Assembly: GCA_027490155.1 (NCBI GenBank)
Contig: JAIXYP010000002.1
Span: forward strand, 1-64,000
Length of the DNA stretch: 64,000 nucleotides
Source: Cytophagaceae bacterium
Lineage (GTDB): Bacteria; Bacteroidota; Bacteroidia; Cytophagales; Flexibacteraceae
Direction of reading: 5' to 3'
Shown: positions 32,095 through 40,017 of the stretch, piece by piece
Numbering within the stretch: position 1 is the first letter of the stretch
Layout of the letters: every line of letters starts with the position of its first letter
Translations under genes and position numbers: made by a program
The notes under the pieces: generated by a model
What the model saw: the letters and a program-made list of their open reading frames with translations, nothing else
Told to the model about the DNA's origin: nothing
Database searches by the model: none

Positions 32095-33480
32095 ATGCCA
32101 AGCCGACGACGATTACACCTCATCCGGACCCTTAACCTAGCCTGGCCAGTTGTTATCTCCCAGGCAAGCCACATGCTAATCACATTTTGTGATACGCTGA
32201 TTGTGGGCCGCATTGGGGAGGTAGAGCTGGCAGCCTCTGCCTTGGCATCAAGCATCACCTCGGTACTATTGGTCTTTAGCATTGGTTTTAGTTTCCCAAT
32301 ATCATCCTTGGTAGCGCAATCCGTGGGTGAACGTGACCAACATAAAACGGTCCAGCTCTTTAAACACGGAATGCTGATGTGTCTGGCCATAGGCACAATC
32401 GTCGTCTTGGGTGGATTAATGGCGATGCCCTTGCTCCGATACCTACGACAACCAGAGGAGGTCATGGTCATCTTGCCGCCATTCATGTTACAGCTACTAT
32501 TATCCCTGCTACCAGTCATGATCTACCAGGGCTTTCGGCAGTTTATCGAGGGCCTCGGGGATACACGTCCGGCCATGATCGCAGGTTTGCTAACAGTTGG
32601 CATAAACGTTGGGCTCAACTACGTTTTTATCTTCGGCTATTTAGGTTTTGCTGCTCAAGGTGTGGTCGGCAGCGGGATGGCGTCTCATGTTGCACGTTGG
32701 TTCTTAGCACTAAGCCTTGGCGCTTACATTTTGACTCAACCAAAGTACAGGGTCTATTGGCAGTCCTTTTTTCAGACACCTTTCAGGATCGGGGTGTTGC
32801 GGGAGCTGATAAAGTTCGGTTTCCCCATTAGTCTTCAGCTCGTGTTCGAGGTGGCGGTCTTCAGTGCGGCAGCCATCATGATCGGCTGGATTAGCCCACA
32901 GGCACTAGCAGCCCACCAGTCAGTGCTCACACTCGCAGGTCTGACCTATATGGCGGCCTCTGGTATCGGGACGGCTACTAGCATCAGGGCTGGCAACTTC
33001 TTTGGCGCTCGTGACAACGTTCAGTTGCGGCTTGCTAGCCAGACAGGCATCAGGTTGGCTGCCACCTTTATGGCGGGTTGCTCTATCCTCCTGATCGCCT
33101 TTCACCAGCTGATACCATGGTTGTTCCTCCATGAGGCAAATTCGGTCCTGATCGCAAGCCAGCTACTATTGGTTGCTGCTCTATTTCAAGTGGCAGATGG
33201 TGTACAGGTTGTACTACTTGGCGCCTTACGTGGCATCAATGACGTCAAATACCCCACCCTTATCACCTTGGTGGCCTATTGGGTTGTCGCTATGCCACTT
33301 GGCTATGTATTGGCCTTTTGGTTCGACCTTGCTGCACTCGGGGTCTGGATTGGGCTATGCCTAGGCCTTTTTGGAGCCTCAATCACGCTTTTCTTTAGGC
33401 TTAAATACCAACTTAGGGTGCTGGACAAGCGTCTGCCCAGCATGGCACCAGAGTCCTCGGCAACTATGATTGCTCATTAG
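32095..33480 (+). CDS. MATE family multidrug efflux transporter (NorM-like)
   Basis: 461 residues with twelve hydrophobic helices. MATE features: early AWPVVISQASHMLITFCDTLIVGRIG, internal two-fold repeat starting near residue 240 (GFPISLQLVFEVAVFSAAAIMIGWI), and a linker LKYQLR near the end. These proteins export cations or drugs in exchange for Na+ or H+ across the inner membrane. Substrate cannot be inferred. Confidence 0.93.
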   Translation: MPSRRRLHLIRTLNLAWPVVISQASHMLITFCDTLIVGRIGEVELAASALASSITSVLLVFSIGFSFPISSLVAQSVGERDQHKTVQLFKHGMLMCLAIGTIVVLGGLMAMPLLRYLRQPEEVMVILPPFMLQLLLSLLPVMIYQGFRQFIEGLGDTRPAMIAGLLTVGINVGLNYVFIFGYLGFAAQGVVGSGMASHVARWFLALSLGAYILTQPKYRVYWQSFFQTPFRIGVLRELIKFGFPISLQLVFEVAVFSAAAIMIGWISPQALAAHQSVLTLAGLTYMAASGIGTATSIRAGNFFGARDNVQLRLASQTGIRLAATFMAGCSILLIAFHQLIPWLFLHEANSVLIASQLLLVAALFQVADGVQVVLLGALRGINDVKYPTLITLVAYWVVAMPLGYVLAFWFDLAALGVWIGLCLGLFGASITLFFRLKYQLRVLDKRLPSMAPESSATMIAH

Positions 33481-33538
33481 GGCACATCCATAGCCCTTTG
33501 GGTTCACAAATCAAATTTACAATATCTATCACCTCCAG

Positions 33539-34840
33539 ATGCGGAACCGCACAGCCAAAATCGTTAACGACCCAGTTCATGGTTTTATCACCTTGCCTGC
33601 CGGCTTGCTGCTAGACCTGATCAACCATCCATGGTTACAGCGGCTGAGGCGGATCAAACAGCTCGGGCTGACAGAATATGTATATCCTGGGGCACTTCAT
33701 ACACGGTTCCACCACGCATTGGGCGCCATGCACCTAATGGACCTAGCCCTTGAAACACTGAGCAGCAAAGGTCACGACATTAGCCCTGACGAATGGGAGG
33801 CAGCCAAGGCAGCCGTCCTACTACATGACGTTGGCCATGGACCTTTTAGCCATGCGCTGGAGTACACAATCCTGACAAATGTGGATCATGAACATATCAC
33901 CCTGCTCGTGATGCAACAACTGGTGCAAGAGCTGGGTGGCAACATGAGCTTGGCCCTCCAGATGTTCAATGACACCTATCCACGTCCATTTTTTCATCAG
34001 TTGATCAGTGGGCAGCTAGATGTCGATCGGTTAGATTACTTGGCCCGAGATTCTTTCTTCACAGGTGTGATAGAGGGCGGTGTGGCAAGCCAAAGGATTA
34101 TCAAAATGCTCAACCTGGTCAATGACAATCTGGTGGTTGAGGAAAAAGCCATTTACAGCATCGAGAACTTTTTGGTGGCCCGTCGCCTGATGTATTGGCA
34201 AGTTTATCTTCATAAAACGACCGTCAGCACCGAGCAGATGTTGGTGCAATTGCTCCGCCGTGCTCGCCACCTTGTTGCTGAGGGGGTACCCCTTCAGCTT
34301 GCAGATCCACTAGCACACTTTTTTCATCCGACCACCCTACTTGCACCAGGCGAAGAACCTAGGATACAGCCCAACGACCTCCAAAGCAGCAAAGCCCCCG
34401 CATGGTTAGCGCACTTTTTGTTGCTAGATGATGTGGACATCTGGGCTGCAATCAAACGTTGGGCACGGCACCCTGACTTGGTCCTGAGCGAACTTTGCAA
34501 GGCTTTACTTGAGCGCAAATTGTTCAAGGTCTTGATCAGCGACAAACCCTTTGACTGGGAGCGCAGCACGTCCATGTTGCCCCTTGGCCCAGCCGACCTA
34601 TCTGTCCAGACAGCCGATATCCCATATCTACTCTGCACTGGCGAGATCAATAATACTACCTATTTTGCTGGTGCCAACAATATCCGGATCCTGACCAAAA
34701 GTGGCCAAGTTAAAGACATCATGACAGCAAGCGATGCACCACACGTCCAGGCCATGGACAACGCCGTTACAAAATATTACCTTTGCCGCCATCCTAGGCT
34801 GACCCAAGGCTCCATCCTTGATGCACAGGCACTAACATAG
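33539..34840 (+). CDS. HD-domain phosphohydrolase (dGTPase/SAMHD1-like group)
   Basis: 433 residues. HD-superfamily metal ligands: His in LHTRFHHALG (near 54-59), His-Asp in LLHDVGHG (96-97) and the distal Asp in LDVDRLDYLARDS. N-terminal NDPVHGFITLP is typical of the bacterial YdhJ-type HD proteins. These act on phosphate esters of nucleotides; some are dNTP triphosphohydrolases. The C-terminal half has no motif I recognise. It lies between the MATE gene and lpxD on the same strand. Confidence 0.9.
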   Translation: MRNRTAKIVNDPVHGFITLPAGLLLDLINHPWLQRLRRIKQLGLTEYVYPGALHTRFHHALGAMHLMDLALETLSSKGHDISPDEWEAAKAAVLLHDVGHGPFSHALEYTILTNVDHEHITLLVMQQLVQELGGNMSLALQMFNDTYPRPFFHQLISGQLDVDRLDYLARDSFFTGVIEGGVASQRIIKMLNLVNDNLVVEEKAIYSIENFLVARRLMYWQVYLHKTTVSTEQMLVQLLRRARHLVAEGVPLQLADPLAHFFHPTTLLAPGEEPRIQPNDLQSSKAPAWLAHFLLLDDVDIWAAIKRWARHPDLVLSELCKALLERKLFKVLISDKPFDWERSTSMLPLGPADLSVQTADIPYLLCTGEINNTTYFAGANNIRILTKSGQVKDIMTASDAPHVQAMDNAVTKYYLCRHPRLTQGSILDAQALT

Positions 34841-34902
34841 GCTAAAAGCCCTAGATCGGGCCAAACCAAACTACTACCCTACTATTATCACCCTAGACCA
34901 CT

Positions 34903-35946
34903 ATGCAAATCACAACCGGACAAATTGCTGCTCTGATAGGAGGCCAGCTCATTGGCAACCCAGACCAAGCCATCAACAACGTTTGCAAACTTAATGACGG
35001 CAAACCCGGTGCGATCAGCTTTTTGGCCAATGCCGACTACGAACAGTATATCTATACCACAACTGCCTCCGCAGTCTTGGTTGCCGACACGTTCGTACCC
35101 AAAGGCGAGATTAATGCAGTCCAGATTGTGGTCAAAGATCCTCATGCGGCATTCGTTGGTCTGCTAGAGCAATATGCCAAGTTGCAGGAAATGACAAAGG
35201 TTGGCGTAGAAGAGCCTAGCTACATTGGCCAAAACACCACAGTAGGCGAGGGAATCTACCGTGGGGCCTTTAGTTATATCGGGCACAATGTCACCCTAGG
35301 TCAGCAGGTCAAAATTCACCCTCATGCCTATGTAGGAGACAACGTAACGATTGGCGATAGCAGCATCATCCATCCCGGAGCTCGCATTTTGGCCAACACC
35401 GTGATCGGTAAGGGCTGTGTTATTAACGCTGGCTGCACCATCGGCACACCAGGATTTGGCTATCAACCACAGGCAGATGGTAGATACAAAGCAATACCTC
35501 AGCTTGGTAACGTTATCCTTGAAGATTATGTCGAGGTAGGCGCCAATACCACCATAGACCGTGCGACAATGGGTAGCACATTAATCAAACAAGGGGTCAA
35601 GCTCGATAACTTGGTGCAAGTAGGGCACAATGTAACCATTGGGCAGAATACCGTTATGGCCTCGCAGTCAGGCATAGCGGGCAGCAGCGCTATTGGTGCC
35701 AATTGTATCATCGGAGGCCAAGTAGGCTTTTCGGACCACCTTAAAATTGCTGATGGGTCCAAGTTTGGTGCTCAGACAGGTGTCCATGCCAGCATCACGA
35801 ACGCTGACCAGCTCTGGATGGGCAGCCCGATGATGCCGATTAAGGAATATCTCCGGAGCGTGCTACATGTGCAACGACTTGATAAGCTCGCCAAACGGGT
35901 CAATCAGCTAGAGCAGAACGAAAAGCGTCATCATCCGGAGGCATAG
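34903..35946 (+). CDS. lpxD: UDP-3-O-(3-hydroxyacyl)glucosamine N-acyltransferase
   Basis: 347 residues. N-terminal uridine-binding domain (ISFLANADYEQYIY), then a left-handed beta-helix of hexapeptides, with GAFSYIGHNVTLG, HPGARILANTVIG, the substrate loop GTPGFGYQPQ and catalytic His in VQVGHNVTIG. Adds the second hydroxyacyl chain in lipid A synthesis. First of three lpx genes; 225 bases separate it from lpxC. Confidence 0.97.
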   Translation: MQITTGQIAALIGGQLIGNPDQAINNVCKLNDGKPGAISFLANADYEQYIYTTTASAVLVADTFVPKGEINAVQIVVKDPHAAFVGLLEQYAKLQEMTKVGVEEPSYIGQNTTVGEGIYRGAFSYIGHNVTLGQQVKIHPHAYVGDNVTIGDSSIIHPGARILANTVIGKGCVINAGCTIGTPGFGYQPQADGRYKAIPQLGNVILEDYVEVGANTTIDRATMGSTLIKQGVKLDNLVQVGHNVTIGQNTVMASQSGIAGSSAIGANCIIGGQVGFSDHLKIADGSKFGAQTGVHASITNADQLWMGSPMMPIKEYLRSVLHVQRLDKLAKRVNQLEQNEKRHHPEA

Positions 35947-36132
35947 GTTTCTGTTTTACCCGATCTGGTTAGCCTAGCTAACAGTCTAGTTTGCATCTCA
36001 GCGTCTGTTTTATGTTATAAGGGTAAGCTTTTTTAGCCTTAGCAAATCGTTAACCAATCGGCAAAAATGCCCTTCTAGACCTAGATAAGGCAATTATGGT
36101 CCTACTATCTGACAGACAGGTGTGATGTTGGC

Positions 36133-36163
36133 TTTTAGGTACGAAAAAAGGTCACTACTTTTG
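36133..36163 (+). promoter_or_regulatory. Promoter immediately before lpxC-fabZ
   Basis: TTTTA (36133-36137), 18 bases, TACTTTTG (36156-36163). The -7 box ends only eight bases before the lpxC ATG at 36172, so the transcript would have an extremely short leader. Confidence 0.6.
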
Positions 36164-36171
36164 AGACTTAT

Positions 36172-37566
36172 ATGAATACCAAACAGCATACCATCAAGGC
36201 CCCTATCAGTATCGAAGGGGTCGGGTTGCATACAGGTGTTATCTGCACCCTTACGTTCCGGCCCGCTGCCATCAACCATGGCATCAAGTTCAAACGCATT
36301 GATCTACCTGGCGAGCCAGTAGTGGAAGCCGATGTGGACTACGTGGTGGACCTAAGCCGTGGCACAACACTTGAAAAAAATGGCGCACGCGTCAGCACCG
36401 TCGAGCATTGCCTTGCAGCCCTAGTTGGTATGCAAGTAGATAATGTCATGGTGGAGATGAACGCCATCGAGACCCCAATCCTGGACGGAAGCGCTGGCCC
36501 TTATGTCGAGATGCTAGAGGAAGTTGGTGTAGAAGAGCAAAACGCCTTTAGGCACTACTTTGAGGTCACCGAGCCTATCATCTATAAAGATGAAGCACGC
36601 GACGTTGAGATAGCCGCCTTACCCCTCAATGACTATAGGGTGACGGTCATGATCGACTACAACTCGCCCGTACTAGGAAGCCAACATGCTTCCTTGACTA
36701 ATATCACAAGGTTTGCAAAGGAAATTGCTAGCTGTCGGACGTTTTGTTTCCTGCATGAGCTAGAGTTTCTCTACAAGCAGGATCTCATCAAGGGTGGGGA
36801 CCTAAGCAACGCAATTGTGATCGTGGACCGTGTGGTAGACGACAACGACCTAGACTATTTGGCCAAGTTGTTCAACAAACCAAGGGTCGAAGTCCGGAGC
36901 GAAGGCTACCTCAACAACGTTGAGCTACACTACAAAAACGAACCTGCCAGACACAAACTGCTAGACGTCATGGGCGACTTGGCATTGGCAGGGAGGCCTA
37001 TTAAAGCACAAATCTTGGCAGCGCGCCCAGGGCATGCGGCTAACTTTGAGTTCGCCAAAAAACTAAAAAGGAAGATGATGGAACAAATTAGTAAGGCCGT
37101 GCCCGTGTACGACCCTAAAACCCCACCAGTGGTTGATGTAAACAAGATTTACAAAATGTTGCCGCATGCCTACCCATTTAGGCTAATTGACAAGATCATC
37201 TACCTGGACAGCACTGTCGTAACCGGAGTAAAGAACGTCACGATTAACGAGCCATTTTTCCAAGGTCACTTCCCTGGCAACCCAGTAATGCCTGGCGTTC
37301 TGCTAATCGAGGCCATGGCCCAAACTGGTGGTATCCTTGCGCTTAACACCTACGAAGACCCAGAAAACTACTGGACCTACTTCCTCGGCATTGACGAGTG
37401 TCGGTTCAAGAAGATGGTCGTCCCGGGCGATACCGTTATCTTCAAATGCGAACTCATGGCACCTATTCGCCGTGGTATCGTCAAGATGCGTAGCCAAGCC
37501 TTTGTGTGCGACACCATCGTTTGTGAGGCAACTCTATCTGCCATTCTTGCCCCCAAAGCATCATGA
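36172..37566 (+). CDS. lpxC-fabZ: Bifunctional UDP-3-O-acyl-GlcNAc deacetylase / 3-hydroxyacyl-ACP dehydratase
   Basis: 464 residues, a fusion characteristic of Bacteroidota. LpxC part (1-310): IEGVGLHTG, zinc ligands in STVEHCLAAL, and HKLLDVMGDLAL, and the catalytic His in PGHAANFEFAK. FabZ part (325-464): LPHAYPFRLIDKI, then FFQGHFPGNPVMPGVLLIEA with the catalytic His and Glu. LpxC does the committed step of lipid A synthesis and FabZ dehydrates hydroxyacyl-ACP, which competes for the same acyl pool. The stop overlaps the lpxA start (ATGA). Confidence 0.98.
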   Translation: MNTKQHTIKAPISIEGVGLHTGVICTLTFRPAAINHGIKFKRIDLPGEPVVEADVDYVVDLSRGTTLEKNGARVSTVEHCLAALVGMQVDNVMVEMNAIETPILDGSAGPYVEMLEEVGVEEQNAFRHYFEVTEPIIYKDEARDVEIAALPLNDYRVTVMIDYNSPVLGSQHASLTNITRFAKEIASCRTFCFLHELEFLYKQDLIKGGDLSNAIVIVDRVVDDNDLDYLAKLFNKPRVEVRSEGYLNNVELHYKNEPARHKLLDVMGDLALAGRPIKAQILAARPGHAANFEFAKKLKRKMMEQISKAVPVYDPKTPPVVDVNKIYKMLPHAYPFRLIDKIIYLDSTVVTGVKNVTINEPFFQGHFPGNPVMPGVLLIEAMAQTGGILALNTYEDPENYWTYFLGIDECRFKKMVVPGDTVIFKCELMAPIRRGIVKMRSQAFVCDTIVCEATLSAILAPKAS

Positions 37567-38345
37567 TACAACCACTTGCCTACATACATCCCGAGGCTAA
37601 AATTGGGGCGAACGTGGTCATTGATCCATTCGTGACCATAAACAAAAACGTTGAGATCGGTGACGGAACCTGGATTGGGTCACACGTGACGATCATGGAA
37701 GGTGCAAGGATCGGCAAAAACGTCAAAATATTTCCAGGTGCTTGCATTTCTGGTTTTCCACAGTCGCTCAAGTTTAACGATGTCGAGACCTTTGTTTACA
37801 TCGGTGATAACACGGTAATCCGTGAGTGCGTCACCATCAGCCGTGGCACGACCGACAAGTACAAAACTGTCATCGGGGCCAACTGCATGCTGATGGCATA
37901 CAGTCACTTGGGACATGACTGCACAGTCGGCGATAATGTTATCATCATCAACAACGTCCAGATTGCAGGGCATTGCACCGTTGACGATTGGGCTGTAATT
38001 GGGGGATCATCCGCTATCCACCAGTTCACCAAAATCGGCGCTCATACCATGGTAGCTGGTGGTTCGCTTATCCGGAAGGACATCCCTCCGTTTATTAAGG
38101 CTGGTCGGGAGCCGATGGTTTATGCTGGTATTAACAGCATTGGCCTCCGCCGTCGTGGTTATAGTAACCAGAAAATCAAAGAGATTCAGGACATCTACCG
38201 CATAATCTACCTAGGAGGCAATAACGTCTCCAAGGCCCTTGACCGCATCGAGATGGAATGCCCACCTAGTGACGAGCGCGACGAAATCACTAACTTTATC
38301 CGCAACTCAGAGCGGGGCATCATGAAGGGTTTCACCCGCGAGTAA
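37563..38345 (+). CDS. lpxA: Acyl-[ACP]-UDP-N-acetylglucosamine O-acyltransferase
   Basis: 260 residues. Left-handed beta-helix with hexapeptides (YIHPEAKIGANVVI, IGDGTWIGSHVTI), catalytic His in AYSHLGHDC, and the C-terminal helical part (GLRRRGYSNQKIKEIQDIYRIIY). First enzyme of lipid A synthesis. Translationally coupled to lpxC-fabZ and followed by a terminator. Confidence 0.98.
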   Translation: MIQPLAYIHPEAKIGANVVIDPFVTINKNVEIGDGTWIGSHVTIMEGARIGKNVKIFPGACISGFPQSLKFNDVETFVYIGDNTVIRECVTISRGTTDKYKTVIGANCMLMAYSHLGHDCTVGDNVIIINNVQIAGHCTVDDWAVIGGSSAIHQFTKIGAHTMVAGGSLIRKDIPPFIKAGREPMVYAGINSIGLRRRGYSNQKIKEIQDIYRIIYLGGNNVSKALDRIEMECPPSDERDEITNFIRNSERGIMKGFTRE

Positions 38346-38377
38346 GGGCACATCAGCTCTTGAGCTTTATACTTGTG

Positions 38378-38408
38378 CAGGTCGTGCTTTCACGGCCTGT
38401 TTTTTTTA
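38378..38408 (+). terminator. Intrinsic terminator after lpxA
   Basis: CAGG-T-CGTG / CACG-G-CCTG hairpin with a four-base loop, followed by eight T residues. Confidence 0.85.
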
Positions 38409-38665
38409 TGCACATATACCAACTCTAGCTGACAAACATACAGATCTATGGGAAGATGAGGTATTGTAAGCAAGGGAAGGGAATTAAATTAACTATTCAA
38501 ATTTTTACACCTAAACAAATAAGTAAATTAAAATCAGGCAACTATCCGAAAACTAAATAAAAAAGCCATCATGAGGCTTCAGGAACCCAACACCTTATCT
38601 CATTTTGTTAACCTTGGCATAACATTGCCACCGCCTGCCTAGGGTATTTTTGCATCTATAGAGCT
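38409..38665. other. AT-rich intergenic region before the T9SS/TonB locus
   Basis: About 255 bases with no ORF I can support. It includes a small hairpin (AAGCC / GGCTT near 38560-38580) and the promoter at 38625-38652. Confidence 0.5.
38625..38652 (+). promoter_or_regulatory. Promoter for the five-gene T9SS/TonB locus
   Basis: TTG (38625-38627), 17 bases, TATTTTTG (38645-38652). The ATG of the first gene lies 13 bases after the -7 box, implying a very short leader. Confidence 0.6.
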
Positions 38666-39988
38666 ATGCCAAAATACTACCTCCATCTTCACCGATTAAT
38701 AACCTCTTTGGCTGCCATTGGGTTCCTTAGTTGGTTGCTTTGTATTAAGGCCTACGCTCAGGATACCTTGACGGTGATGCAGTATAACCTCACCAACTAT
38801 GGCAACCTCAACATCCCTGGCTGCACAGCTGCCATTAATGGCGTAGCTATCAAGGACCCCTACCTCACGACCATTTTGTCATACACACGCCCTGACATCT
38901 TTGGTGTGAACGAGATGGTACGTTTCGAAGCAACAGCTGACCGGCCCAAAAACATCCTGAATGGTTTGGGGTACGGTGTTTTCGGCCGTGACCGCTTGTT
39001 CAACAACACAGGTAGCGATTTGGTCAATACCTTGTACTACAATACCAACAAGGTCGTCCTCAAAAGCCACACCGCCATCAATGCTCCAGTCAGGACGATA
39101 GATCATTACAAGTTGTATTATAAAGCAGGTGACTTGGCCACCAACCCTGATACGGCCTTCATCAACATCCTGATATGCCACCTCAAGGCAGGTAACACCG
39201 CCTCTGACAGCTCCTCCCGACGTCTAATGGCTGATGCAGTCGTCAACTACCTCACGACCAACCGTGTAAGAGGCGCAGTTATTATGCAGGGTGACTTCAA
39301 TTGCTACTCAGCGTCCGAACCAGCAATGACACGGCTTATGGCCCGCAACACCTGGGGCCCTGTTAGGTTATCAGACCCGCTCAATGCCCTTGGGTCCTGG
39401 ACATCCAACCAGAACTTTGCACAATACCACACCCAAAGTTCTGTCGTGACTAGCAATGGTTGCCTTTCAGGCGGTGGGCTGGATGATCGGTTTGACATTT
39501 TCTTGGCTAACCAATACCTACTGCGTGACTCTAATGGCGTTTCCATTGTCCCAAATAGTTATAAAGCCATAGGCAATAATGGCCGTGTTTATAATAACAC
39601 AGTTAACGTTTCCGGCAACAATTCGGCCCCAGCTAACGTGCTTTCGGCCATGGTCAACTTTAGCGATCACCTCCCAATTGTCCTTAAACTGAGGGTAAAT
39701 CGACCTGTAATTACAAGTCTTGACTCAAAGTCAGTAGTCCTGACTCCTAGCTTAAGGTACAACGTAGCAACACAATTGATTAATGGCACCATACCTGCAG
39801 CTCTCGATCAGCAACTAACCATAACGCTCTGCAATAGTGCAGGACAAGTCCTACGGGTTGCCAAGTCAGAGGAAACTGCTGGCAATCAGGTGACTTTCCG
39901 TGTTGGGGACCTGCCAACTGGCGCCTATTGGGTCCAAATCAGTGGCTCCACAAATCTCATTAAACCTACCAAACTGTTTATATGGTAG
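38666..39988 (+). CDS. Secreted endonuclease/exonuclease/phosphatase-family protein with T9SS sorting domain
   Basis: 440 residues with signal peptide (LITSLAAIGFLSWLLCIKAYA). The EEP fold is visible: VMQYNLTNYGN at the first strand, FGVNEMV with the metal-binding Glu, ICHLKAG, QGDFNCYS (Asp210, Asn212) and SDHLPIVL (Asp334, His335). The last 75 residues form a T9SS-like C-terminal domain ending LPTGAYWVQI...KLFIW. EEP enzymes cleave phosphodiester or phosphomonoester bonds in DNA, RNA, lipids or inositol phosphates; the substrate here is not determined. First gene of a co-directional set of five; its 3' end is close to or overlaps the next gene. Confidence 0.85.
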   Translation: MPKYYLHLHRLITSLAAIGFLSWLLCIKAYAQDTLTVMQYNLTNYGNLNIPGCTAAINGVAIKDPYLTTILSYTRPDIFGVNEMVRFEATADRPKNILNGLGYGVFGRDRLFNNTGSDLVNTLYYNTNKVVLKSHTAINAPVRTIDHYKLYYKAGDLATNPDTAFINILICHLKAGNTASDSSSRRLMADAVVNYLTTNRVRGAVIMQGDFNCYSASEPAMTRLMARNTWGPVRLSDPLNALGSWTSNQNFAQYHTQSSVVTSNGCLSGGGLDDRFDIFLANQYLLRDSNGVSIVPNSYKAIGNNGRVYNNTVNVSGNNSAPANVLSAMVNFSDHLPIVLKLRVNRPVITSLDSKSVVLTPSLRYNVATQLINGTIPAALDQQLTITLCNSAGQVLRVAKSEETAGNQVTFRVGDLPTGAYWVQISGSTNLIKPTKLFIW

Positions 39989-40017
39989 TCGTTTCTGCCA
40001 AGTCTTTACACCGCTTC

